Positions 8,264 through 15,139 of a stretch of DNA of 64,000 bases are shown here, piece after piece. Positions within the stretch are counted from its first letter, which is position 1, and each line of letters begins with the position of its first letter. The notes beneath the pieces were generated by a model. It was not told where the DNA came from. It saw only the letters and a list, made by a program, of their open reading frames with translations, and searched no databases. Source of the DNA: an uncultured Pseudomonadota bacterium (GTDB taxonomy: Bacteria > Myxococcota_A > UBA796 > GCA-2862545); contig CAJXTB010000008.1 in the NCBI GenBank assembly GCA_913061235.1, positions 186,001 through 250,000 of the forward strand. The letters run 5' to 3'. The position numbers and the translations under genes are program-made.

Positions 8264-9490
8264 ATGTTCACTCGTACTCTTGTTCTCTGGTTGGCCTTGG
8301 TCAGCGGAAATGTAGCCATGGCTGACAAGCCACCACTGTCCGAAGAAGCCGCTATGCAGCTGTTCTTCGACTCCGGCTACACCTTCTGTGACGCGCGTTT
8401 GCTCAAAGAGGCCTGGGGCCTACAGATGGAGTACGGCGCCAAGGTACGCACGGGTCGCTTCCTAGACCTTCCGCGCGGGCGCAACCGAGTGGCGCGCTTT
8501 GTCGCCGACCAGCGATTGGCATCAGCCCGCAACAATAGCGCCTGTTCCACGTGGGAAATCGGCCTGGAGTACCCGCAGATCTCGGCGCTGGAGGCCATGT
8601 GGGGTCTGTCCACCATGGAGACCAAGACCCGCATTGAGACCGAGTTTGCCGCCAACCGATGGCGCGGTGTTCGCGACAAAGTCGGCTTCCAAGGTGGAAT
8701 GGACAAGCTTGGCTACTACGACAAAACGGGGATTGGATTCGCACCAGAATACGTGGACGACCGCGATTTCTCCGACTTGGACGACACGCCATTCACCTAC
8801 TGTGACGCCCAGCGAGTGGCCCTGGTCTGGGGCATGTCCGCACCCAACGCCGTCATCCACCTCAACGAGAAAGCACAGGTGCTATCCAAGCCCGACCTCA
8901 TCGCTTCTATGGAAGCGGTCAGAACCGTCACCCCCACCTACCAGTGTACGTACTACCCGGACTTTTCCTACGGTGACGCCGAACGGGTTGCCGGCATGTG
9001 GGGACAGAGCATCACGCAGGTCAAGGTACAGCTCGGCACGAAGCTGACGGGCGGGTACGCCACATACCTGATGAACGAGCTGGGGCATCGCAGCGAAGCC
9101 AACCTTCCAGATGTCGACGGCGGCACCAATCAGTTCTTCACAGATGCCAACCAAGCTGCGTTCGACGCACGCGGCTTCACGTCCTGTGACGCACGCATGC
9201 TCGCCCGGTTTTGGTCCGTCAGCGATGACGATGCCATTGCCCGAGCCGGTCGCAAGCTCATGGACCCCGGCCAACACGGTGCCCTAGACACACACCGGGC
9301 AGACTCCCACCGCTTGGCTCACGCCGACAGCTTCGAGTGCGCGTTTGGCGACAGCTTCACCCCGGAGGACCTGACGACAATGGCCATGTATTGGTCGTTG
9401 AGCGAGGACGATGCCCGCGAACGCGCTGTGCGAAAGCTGATGCACGGAGACAGCCAAGAGTACCTCACTGAGGCGCTCACGTGGCAGTAG
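8264..9490 (+). CDS. Secreted protein with three tandem double Cys-Asp-Ala repeats, unknown function
   Basis: The start at ATG 8264 (GGGAG upstream) gives 408 residues opening with a signal peptide (MFTRTLVLWLALVSGNVAMA, cleaved near ALA-D). I do not recognise the family. The rest is three copies of a double unit of about 125 residues. Unit a reads [FY]TxCDAxxxAxxWGxS (YTFCDARLLKEAWGL; FTYCDAQRVALVWGM; FTSCDARMLARFWSV). Unit b reads CxxxxxxxxxDxxxxAxxWxxS, ending the half-repeats (SACSTWEIGLEYPQISALEAMWGLS; YQCTYYPDFSYGDAERVAGMWG; FECAFGDSFTPEDLTTMAMYWS is the third). Cys pairs suggest disulfides. A 10-base overlap couples it to the amidoligase gene. Confidence 0.75.
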   Translation: MFTRTLVLWLALVSGNVAMADKPPLSEEAAMQLFFDSGYTFCDARLLKEAWGLQMEYGAKVRTGRFLDLPRGRNRVARFVADQRLASARNNSACSTWEIGLEYPQISALEAMWGLSTMETKTRIETEFAANRWRGVRDKVGFQGGMDKLGYYDKTGIGFAPEYVDDRDFSDLDDTPFTYCDAQRVALVWGMSAPNAVIHLNEKAQVLSKPDLIASMEAVRTVTPTYQCTYYPDFSYGDAERVAGMWGQSITQVKVQLGTKLTGGYATYLMNELGHRSEANLPDVDGGTNQFFTDANQAAFDARGFTSCDARMLARFWSVSDDDAIARAGRKLMDPGQHGALDTHRADSHRLAHADSFECAFGDSFTPEDLTTMAMYWSLSEDDARERAVRKLMHGDSQEYLTEALTWQ

Positions 9491-10554
9491 TCGCGCTGCC
9501 CGATGTGGGCTGGAAAGTTGGCATTGAGATTGAGCTGATGTCTCCAAAGGGAGCCACGAGACGGGACCTCGCTGACCGCATTGCCGCCAGCGAATCCGGT
9601 ACCGTACACCCCTTCTGGCATGTGCAGTCCGAGCCGAGCCAGGTTCCAGGAATGCCCATCTTCCACAACCTGACACAAGGGTTCGAAGTGCAGCGAGACG
9701 GCCACTGGCGCGTTCGATGTGTAGACGACCTCACGCTCCAGGCCGATGCCGACCGAACTGCCGCCCCAAAGCCGGGTTGGTTCCGCATTGTCAGCGATGA
9801 CCTGCGCTTGCTTCGCTTGGTCAAGCGACATGCCCCCGCCAGCGGCGCCATTGAACACGCCCTAACGCCCGTCGCAGCGCTGTTCGGTCAGCAGCCACAG
9901 CTCGCAGAGGGCGGAATCGTCCGCATCAGTGACGACGCAGACGCCTCGGTCTGCCTAGGCGCCCCGCTCCCCGGCGAACGGGAGCGTCCCTGCGAGCTCG
10001 TCACCTGCCCTATCGAGACCGACCACCACGCAACACTGTCCGACTGGCTCGCTCACGCATCTGCGCTCGGAATGACGGTCGCTAGCGAGGCCGCAGTCCA
10101 TGTCCACTGCGACGGCTCTCAACTCCGCACACCCGCAATCTTGCAGCGCCTAGCCCGACTGTGGCTTCAGCATGCAGCCCAGTTCCGTACCCTCGTGAAC
10201 ACCAATCCACGCTGCGTTCGACTCGGTCCGTGGCCATCCCCAATCATCAACGCACTGTGCGCCCCGGACTTTGCGTCTCTATCTTGGTCTGACGCCCAGA
10301 ATCGACTGCGTCCCTTGGGGCTCACCAAGTACTGCGACCTCAACATCGCCAACATCGTCCTGGGCATTCGCGACAAGCCCACCGTTGAGTTTCGCGTGTT
10401 TCCCGGAACGATGGACGCCACACGCATCACCGCGTTTGCCCACTTGTCCGCAGCACTGTGCCGCGCAGCACGTGACAACGTGAACAGCATGGACCTACTA
10501 CAGCTGCCGACGCTTCACCCACAGGCGCGTCACATCCTCACGGAGGCCTCATGA
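9481..10554 (+). CDS. Amidoligase family protein
   Basis: A 357-residue protein of the putative amidoligase family (COOH-NH2 ligases of the glutamine-synthetase/GCS fold). Seen in order: KVGIEIELMSPKG at the N terminus (the FGxExE strand), PCELVTCPI mid-protein, AAVHVHCDGS (the HVHxD metal-binding strand), then LTKYCDLNIANI and PTVEFRVFPGTMDATRI (the family's EFRxFxGTLD signature). Family members are thought to join carboxylates to amines, for example peptide ligations to peptides, proteins or cell-wall components. The GTG start overlaps the upstream secreted repeat protein by 10 bases, and its stop overlaps the DUF427 start. No signal peptide, so cytoplasmic. Substrate unknown. Confidence 0.83.
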   Translation: MAVVALPDVGWKVGIEIELMSPKGATRRDLADRIAASESGTVHPFWHVQSEPSQVPGMPIFHNLTQGFEVQRDGHWRVRCVDDLTLQADADRTAAPKPGWFRIVSDDLRLLRLVKRHAPASGAIEHALTPVAALFGQQPQLAEGGIVRISDDADASVCLGAPLPGERERPCELVTCPIETDHHATLSDWLAHASALGMTVASEAAVHVHCDGSQLRTPAILQRLARLWLQHAAQFRTLVNTNPRCVRLGPWPSPIINALCAPDFASLSWSDAQNRLRPLGLTKYCDLNIANIVLGIRDKPTVEFRVFPGTMDATRITAFAHLSAALCRAARDNVNSMDLLQLPTLHPQARHILTEAS

Positions 10555-11063
10555 CACACCCGACACCCGACCCTATTGGTCCCGGACAAGAATCGGTGTG
10601 GAGCTATCCGCGCCCGCCGCGTGTGGAGCCCGTGCATGCCGAGATCAAGGTCTTCCTGGGCGGTGTGTGCATCGCGTGGACCAAGAATGCACACCGCGTC
10701 CTAGAGACGAGCCATCCACCCGTGTACTTTCTGCCCGCAGAAGACGTAGACGCCAGCAAGGTCAGCGCCTCCGAGCATCGCCCGTCCTTCTGTGAGTTCA
10801 AGGGCATCGCCCACTACTTGGACATGCACGTCAAGACGCACGAACGCGAAGTGTCGGCGCCCGCCGCCGCATTTACGTACGCCAACCCCACCGAAGCGTT
10901 CGCAGCCATCGCCGGACACATCAGCTTCTATGCGGGAGCCATGGATGCCTGCACCATCAACGGCGTGGTCGTGACACCGCAGCCGGGTGGGTTTTATAGC
11001 GGATGGATTACGCCCGAAATCGTAGGGCCGTTCAAGGGATACTCGGGAACTGAAGGCTGGTAG
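10551..11063 (+). CDS. DUF427 domain-containing protein
   Basis: A 170-residue protein fitting DUF427: VEPVHAEIKVFLGGVCIAWT, LETSHPPVYFLPAEDV, CEFKGIAHYLDM and a closing AGHISFYAGAMDAC. DUF427 proteins are small cytoplasmic beta-rich proteins with no agreed function. The ATG overlaps the amidoligase stop (ATGA), making it the third gene of a tight unit. The N terminus (about 30 residues, Pro-rich) is longer than in minimal family members; the C-terminal ~35 residues (QPGGFYSGWITPEIVGPFKG) are a common extension in this family. Confidence 0.85.
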   Translation: MTHPTPDPIGPGQESVWSYPRPPRVEPVHAEIKVFLGGVCIAWTKNAHRVLETSHPPVYFLPAEDVDASKVSASEHRPSFCEFKGIAHYLDMHVKTHEREVSAPAAAFTYANPTEAFAAIAGHISFYAGAMDACTINGVVVTPQPGGFYSGWITPEIVGPFKGYSGTEGW

Positions 11064-11160
11064 CCGGGTCCGCCGCCTGAGATTTCTGGGTCAAACGGCA
11101 CCGCCATCTGCTAATCAGCTTGATGTATCGACCTGGTCGTCCCCTGCCCCAAAGGCCCTC

Positions 11161-12009
11161 ATGACTCGCACCGCGCTGCTCCCAGCCCTCTTCGTCACTG
11201 CTTGCACGACAGAGACCCCTCCAAACGAACCGCGGGATTTCTGCTGCACGGACAGCGGCTACTTCGCGCCCGACACCGGTTCACGAACGACAAGTGTCGC
11301 CCCTATTGCCGTGTGTAGCGTGGATACCAATCCGGTCGCCCCACCCTCACAGACCGCACACTTCAACGGGTCACCGTCCTACTCTCCGATCGATCTGGAC
11401 ATCGTTGGCCTGGAGTGGACGCTGATAAACGCTCCGGACGGCAATGCCGCACCGCTAGCCAGCCGCACTGGCGTGACAACAACCCTCACACCACAGCTAT
11501 CCGGCGAGTACCACATCGAGCTCACTGTCATCGACGAGCTCGGCGTTCGAAGCGAGGAGCCGTGCACACTCGTCCTGCAGGCCATTCCACTGACCAATCT
11601 GCAGATCGAGATGTTCTGGTCTCACGCCAACGACGACATGGACCTCCACCTGGTGCGACCTGGCGGCACTGCACGAACCTTCGATGACTGCTTTTCGGTG
11701 ACGTGCATCGACGGAATCGACTGGGGAGTAACGGGCGACTCCTCCGACGACGTGCGGTTGTTGGCGTCCGACGTCACAGGCGTCGGCCCCGAAATCATTC
11801 AGATCGAGACCAACGAAGTGGGCGACTTCAACGTGTTTGTGCACGACAACCCCGCAGCTGAGCGGACAGAGCCGACCGATGTCACCGTGAACATTGTCTT
11901 GGACGGCGAACTCAGCTTCTCACAGACCCGACGCATTACTGGCGAAGATAGTGACACTCCCTACGCAACCGTGAACCTCGCCACCGGATTGGTCACCGCT
12001 GCGCCTTGA
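11161..12009 (+). CDS. PKD/YfaP-like lipoprotein, paralogue 1 of 4
   Basis: 282 residues; lipoprotein signal with lipobox VTAC at residue ~15. Two domains follow. First a PKD-like Ig fold (about 45-140: APIAVCSVDTNPVAPPSQTA, GLEWTLI, LTPQLSGEYHIELTVIDELG). Second a domain like YfaP/DUF2135 (about 145-275: IEMFWSHANDDMDLHLVRPG, DCFSVTCIDGIDWG, GVGPEIIQIE, DFNVFVHDNP). It is the most diverged of the four tandem copies. No strong ribosome site is visible (AAGG only). Likely surface or periplasmic; binding role unknown. Confidence 0.75.
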   Translation: MTRTALLPALFVTACTTETPPNEPRDFCCTDSGYFAPDTGSRTTSVAPIAVCSVDTNPVAPPSQTAHFNGSPSYSPIDLDIVGLEWTLINAPDGNAAPLASRTGVTTTLTPQLSGEYHIELTVIDELGVRSEEPCTLVLQAIPLTNLQIEMFWSHANDDMDLHLVRPGGTARTFDDCFSVTCIDGIDWGVTGDSSDDVRLLASDVTGVGPEIIQIETNEVGDFNVFVHDNPAAERTEPTDVTVNIVLDGELSFSQTRRITGEDSDTPYATVNLATGLVTAAP

Positions 12010-12020
12010 AGCTGGGGCCC

Positions 12021-12045
12021 GCGCGGGCTCCGCGCATTCATTTTT
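12021..12045 (+). terminator. Possible terminator after paralogue 1
   Basis: GCGCGG (12021-12026) pairs with CCGCGC (12030-12035) around a three-base loop and is followed by ATTCATTTTT. Short but GC-rich stem; the overlapping palindrome GCCCGCGCGGGC (12017-12028) may compete. Confidence 0.4.
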
Positions 12046-12105
12046 CAGTGGTGAACGCCGTCAACCGAGTGTAAAATGAGACGGCTACGGACTTTGGAGT
12101 CAACC

Positions 12106-12954
12106 ATGCGCGCCTTGTTTCTTCTCCCATGCCTGGGACTCGTCCTTACAGGATGCAAAAATGAGAGCGGTTTCACTCCGGACCCGCCGGTCACGCCGCC
12201 TCCCGAAGACACCGGTGACACCGTCATCGAAGAGATCTTGAGCGATACACCAATCGCCGTTTGTGAAGTCAACAAGAACCCGGTCCAGCCTCCCTTTGAG
12301 ACGGCCCGCTTCGATGGTGCGGCAAGCTACGACCCCAACGACCTGGCCATCATTGGCTACGAGTGGGCTCTGGTAGCGGCACCGGATGGAAATGGCGCTG
12401 CGTTGTCTACGCGCACGGGTCCGCAGACCAACCTCACGCCTCAGCTCGCCGGTACGTACATCGTCGAGCTCAACGTGATCAACGAGCTCGGACTTCGCTC
12501 CGAAGAACCTTGCACGATCGCGCTTGAAGCCACCCCGGACGAGGATCTCTGGGTGGAGTTGTTCTGGAGCCACAGCGGCGAAGACATGGACCTTCACGTC
12601 CTCAAGCCGGGCGGTACCCCACGTACCGGAACGGACTGCTACTTCGGCAACTGCCGCAACGGCTTGGACTGGGGAACAACCGGGGAAGACGCCGATGACC
12701 CGGTTCTGGACCTCGACGACATCTCCGCAGTCGGCCCTGAAAACATCAACGTCTCGGACCCCGAGCCTGGCGAATTCACCGTGTTTGTCCACGACTATCC
12801 CGGATCGGTCCGTCAAGAACCTACGGACGTCACCGTCAACATCTACCTAGGTGGCGAGCAGGTGTTCAGCGAGACCCGACGCATCACCGGCGAGAACTCA
12901 GATGAGTACTACGCCAGAGTCAATCCCACGACGGGCATCGTCACTCCCATGTAG
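12106..12954 (+). CDS. PKD/YfaP-like lipoprotein, paralogue 2 of 4
   Basis: Start at ATG 12106 with GGAGT five bases upstream; an upstream in-frame ATG at 12076 lacks one and would spoil the signal peptide. 282 residues with lipobox LTGC (MRALFLLPCLGLVLTGC), a Pro/Thr/Asp linker, a PKD-like domain (PIAVCEVNKNPVQPPFETA to ELNVINELGLRSEEPC) and the DxDLHL domain (FWSHSGEDMDLHVLKPGG, DCYFGNCRNGLDWG, VGPENINVSDPEPGEFTVFV). It is very close to paralogue 3 through both domains; the linkers differ, which fits duplication followed by linker drift. Confidence 0.8.
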   Translation: MRALFLLPCLGLVLTGCKNESGFTPDPPVTPPPEDTGDTVIEEILSDTPIAVCEVNKNPVQPPFETARFDGAASYDPNDLAIIGYEWALVAAPDGNGAALSTRTGPQTNLTPQLAGTYIVELNVINELGLRSEEPCTIALEATPDEDLWVELFWSHSGEDMDLHVLKPGGTPRTGTDCYFGNCRNGLDWGTTGEDADDPVLDLDDISAVGPENINVSDPEPGEFTVFVHDYPGSVRQEPTDVTVNIYLGGEQVFSETRRITGENSDEYYARVNPTTGIVTPM

Positions 12955-12981
12955 TCACTGACGGCTTTCATGGCCTAGCCT

Positions 12982-13002
12982 GACACATGTCCATCATGTG
13001 TC
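12982..13002. promoter_or_regulatory. Perfect inverted repeat upstream of paralogue 3
   Basis: GACACATG (12982-12989) and CATGTGTC (12995-13002) around a 5-base loop. No T tract follows, so an operator is as likely as a weak terminator. It lies 19 bases upstream of the candidate promoter of paralogue 3. Confidence 0.35.
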
Positions 13003-13020
13003 GCGGCTGTGGCATTCCCG

Positions 13021-13049
13021 TTGCGTGTTCCCAAAACTTCGCCTACACT
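13021..13049 (+). promoter_or_regulatory. Candidate sigma-70-type promoter of paralogue 3
   Basis: TTGCGT (13021-13026), 17-base spacer, TACACT (13044-13049). Spacing is ideal and each hexamer matches the consensus at four of six positions. The start codon is 33 bases downstream, with GGAG at 13071-13074. Confidence 0.4.
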
Positions 13050-13081
13050 ACCCGCCATACGGGCACCTCCGGAGACCTCTT

Positions 13082-13945
13082 ATGCGCGCACTTCTCATCC
13101 TCCCCCTCATCAGCTTGTCGCTGGCAGCTCTGACCGCCTGCAAGCCTGATCCGCCCCCCCTGAACAACATTCCGGACGAAGTCGATCCACCGATTGACAC
13201 CGTCGATACGGTCATTGTTCAGCCAGACGGTGAGAACCCCATCGCCGTGTGCGAAGTCAACAAGAACCCGGTTCAGCCGCCGTTCGAGACCGCACGATTC
13301 GATGGCTCTGCAAGCTACGACCCCAATGATCTCGAGATCATCGGCTACGAGTGGGCGCTCACTATGGCTCCAGACGGAAACGGTGCCGCTCTCGGTGCAA
13401 ATACCGGCCCGACCACGAGCATCACGCCTCAGCTGGCTGGCACCTACGTTGTTGAACTCAACGTCATCAACGAGCTCGGCCTCCGCTCTGAAGAGCCCTG
13501 TGTCATCGCCCTCGAAGCCACCCCAGACGAAGACCTCTGGGTCGAGATGTTCTGGAGCCACAGCGGCGAAGACATGGACCTGCACATGTTGCGTCCCGGT
13601 GGCAGTCCCCGCACGGGCACTGACTGCTACTTCGCCAACTGCAAGTCTGGTCTGGACTGGGGCACTACCGGCGAAGACGCGGACGACCCCATCCTTGACC
13701 TCGACGACATCCCCGGTGTCGGTCCGGAGAACATCAACGTCTCCGACCCCGAACCTGGTGAGTTCACCGTCTTTGTCCACGACTACCAGTTCACGGGTGT
13801 ACGCCCCGAGCCCACAGACGTGACCGTCAACATCTACCTCGGCGGCGAACAGGTCTTTAGCGAGACCCGACGGATCACCGGCGAAAACACTGACGAATAC
13901 TTCGCTCGGGTCAATCCAACGACCGGTATCGTCTCCCCGATGTAG
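13082..13945 (+). CDS. PKD/YfaP-like lipoprotein, paralogue 3 of 4
   Basis: Start at ATG 13082, where GGAG precedes and a lipoprotein signal begins (MRALLILPLISLSLAALTAC); the longer frame is rejected. 287 residues. A Pro/Asp linker is followed by the PKD-like domain (PIAVCEVNKNPVQPPFETA) and the DxDLHL domain (MFWSHSGEDMDLHMLRPGG, DCYFANCKSGLDWG, PGVGPENINVSDPEPGEF). Both domains are nearly the same as in paralogue 2. A strong hairpin terminator follows the stop. Confidence 0.8.
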   Translation: MRALLILPLISLSLAALTACKPDPPPLNNIPDEVDPPIDTVDTVIVQPDGENPIAVCEVNKNPVQPPFETARFDGSASYDPNDLEIIGYEWALTMAPDGNGAALGANTGPTTSITPQLAGTYVVELNVINELGLRSEEPCVIALEATPDEDLWVEMFWSHSGEDMDLHMLRPGGSPRTGTDCYFANCKSGLDWGTTGEDADDPILDLDDIPGVGPENINVSDPEPGEFTVFVHDYQFTGVRPEPTDVTVNIYLGGEQVFSETRRITGENTDEYFARVNPTTGIVSPM

Positions 13946-13967
13946 CACCTCGCTAATCACAAGAACG

Positions 13968-14000
13968 AAGGCGCGCTTCTTACTGAAGCGCGCCTTTTGC
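13968..14000 (+). terminator. Rho-independent terminator after paralogue 3
   Basis: AAGGCGCGCTTC (13968-13979) pairs perfectly with GAAGCGCGCCTT (13985-13996), loop TTACT, followed by TTGCTTTG. A 12-base-pair perfect stem 23 bases after the stop codon. Confidence 0.8.
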
Positions 14001-14067
14001 TTTGTAAGGTCGATTCGCCTTTCGGCCGTACGGTCTGAGGTTGCGAGCGCAAACCACTGAACAACGT

Positions 14068-14096
14068 TTGCCTGTCTCTCTCATTTACCTTATACC
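14068..14096 (+). promoter_or_regulatory. Candidate sigma-70-type promoter of paralogue 4
   Basis: TTGCCT (14068-14073), 17-base spacer, TATACC (14091-14096), four of six matches each, 29 bases before the GTG start and just upstream of the Shine-Dalgarno site AGGAGG (14115-14120). Confidence 0.4.
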
Positions 14097-14125
14097 CGAG
14101 CCCGAATGGGGACCAGGAGGGTTTT

Positions 14126-14998
14126 GTGACTCGTTTTGCTGTTGTAATGGGCCTTAGCGCCGGATTTGCTCTTTTTGTCGCGTGTAACTCGGACACGGGA
14201 ATCAGCGCAGGATTCGACGACGCGGACGCACCCGACGACGAAGAAGTTCTCGTTGACGAACCTGTCAACGGTGAGGCGCCTGTCGCCATGTGCACGGTCA
14301 ACAAGAACCCAGTGCAGCCTCCGTTTGAGACCGCCCTGTTCGACGGTAGCGCAAGCTTCGACCCCGAAGGCCGTGACATCACGGGCTACGAGTGGACCCT
14401 GACATCCGCACCAGACGGCAACGCTGTCCCGCTGTCTTCCCGCACGGGCCAGACCACCAGCCTCACTCCACAGCTCGCCGGCGTGTACCGCGTTGAGCTC
14501 ACCGTACAGAACGACCTTGGCCTCCGCTCGGAAGAGCCTTGCGTCATCGAGCTGTCGGCCACACCAGACGAAGACCTCTGGGTCGAAATGTTCTGGAGCC
14601 ACAGCGGCGAAGACATGGACCTGCACTTGTTGCGTCCAGGTGGCTCGCTTGAGACAGAGGGCGACTGCTACTACGCCAACTGTGCTGGCGGCGGCTTCTT
14701 CGGCGGCGTTGACTGGGGTACCCAAGGCGTTGTTGAAGACGACCCCGTCCTCGACCTCGATGACATCCCCGGTGTCGGTCCCGAGAACATCAACCTCGAA
14801 GACCCACAAGCTGGCGACTTCACCGTGGTTGTTCACGACTACCCAGGCAGCAGCCGCATGGACGCTACCAACGTGACCATCAACGTCTACCTCGGTGGCG
14901 AGCAGGTCTTCAGCGAACAACGCAGCATCAGCGGCGAAGACACCTACACCAACTACGTGCGCGTCAACCCGACAACGGGTGCCGTCACTCCGCTGTAA
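14126..14998 (+). CDS. PKD/YfaP-like lipoprotein, paralogue 4 of 4
   Basis: GTG start at 14126 with AGGAGG five bases upstream. 290 residues with lipobox FVAC (residue ~20), an Asp/Glu-rich linker instead of the Pro linker of copies 2 and 3, a PKD-like domain (APVAMCTVNKNPVQPPFETA) and the DxDLHL domain (MFWSHSGEDMDLHLLRPGG). Between the Cys pair it has a short glycine insertion (NCAGGGFFGGVDWG). Two near-identical terminators follow. Its own promoter and terminator suggest separate transcription. Confidence 0.8.
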   Translation: MTRFAVVMGLSAGFALFVACNSDTGISAGFDDADAPDDEEVLVDEPVNGEAPVAMCTVNKNPVQPPFETALFDGSASFDPEGRDITGYEWTLTSAPDGNAVPLSSRTGQTTSLTPQLAGVYRVELTVQNDLGLRSEEPCVIELSATPDEDLWVEMFWSHSGEDMDLHLLRPGGSLETEGDCYYANCAGGGFFGGVDWGTQGVVEDDPVLDLDDIPGVGPENINLEDPQAGDFTVVVHDYPGSSRMDATNVTINVYLGGEQVFSEQRSISGEDTYTNYVRVNPTTGAVTPL

Positions 14999-15017
14999 GC
15001 TTTCGCTCTACAGTCGT

Positions 15018-15060
15018 AAAAGCGCCCTCGCCGGTTCTCCCGGCGAGGGCGTTTCTGCGT
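15018..15060. terminator. Bidirectional terminator, copy 1 of a tandem pair
   Basis: CGCCCTCGCCGG (15023-15034) pairs perfectly with CCGGCGAGGGCG (15040-15051) around TTCTC. AAAA precedes and TTTC follows, so it can work for the plus-strand lipoprotein gene and the convergent minus-strand xdhB. The 43-base unit recurs 65 bases downstream with one difference. Confidence 0.8.
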
Positions 15061-15082
15061 CTAGACTCAAACGTCTACATGC

Positions 15083-15125
15083 AAAAGCGCCCTCACCGGT
15101 TCTCCCGGCGAGGGCGTTTCTGCGT
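15083..15125. terminator. Bidirectional terminator, copy 2 of a tandem pair
   Basis: The same 43-base unit as 15018-15060 with a single G-to-A change at 15095, giving one A/C mismatch in the stem. It lies 14 bases beyond the stop of xdhB. Confidence 0.75.
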
Positions 15126-15139
15126 GGACTCTCTACACT

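Noticed and set aside
12100-14920. Three long minus-strand frames opposite the lipoprotein paralogues
   Set aside because: They mirror the tandem duplication of the plus-strand genes; their similarity to one another is a shadow effect.
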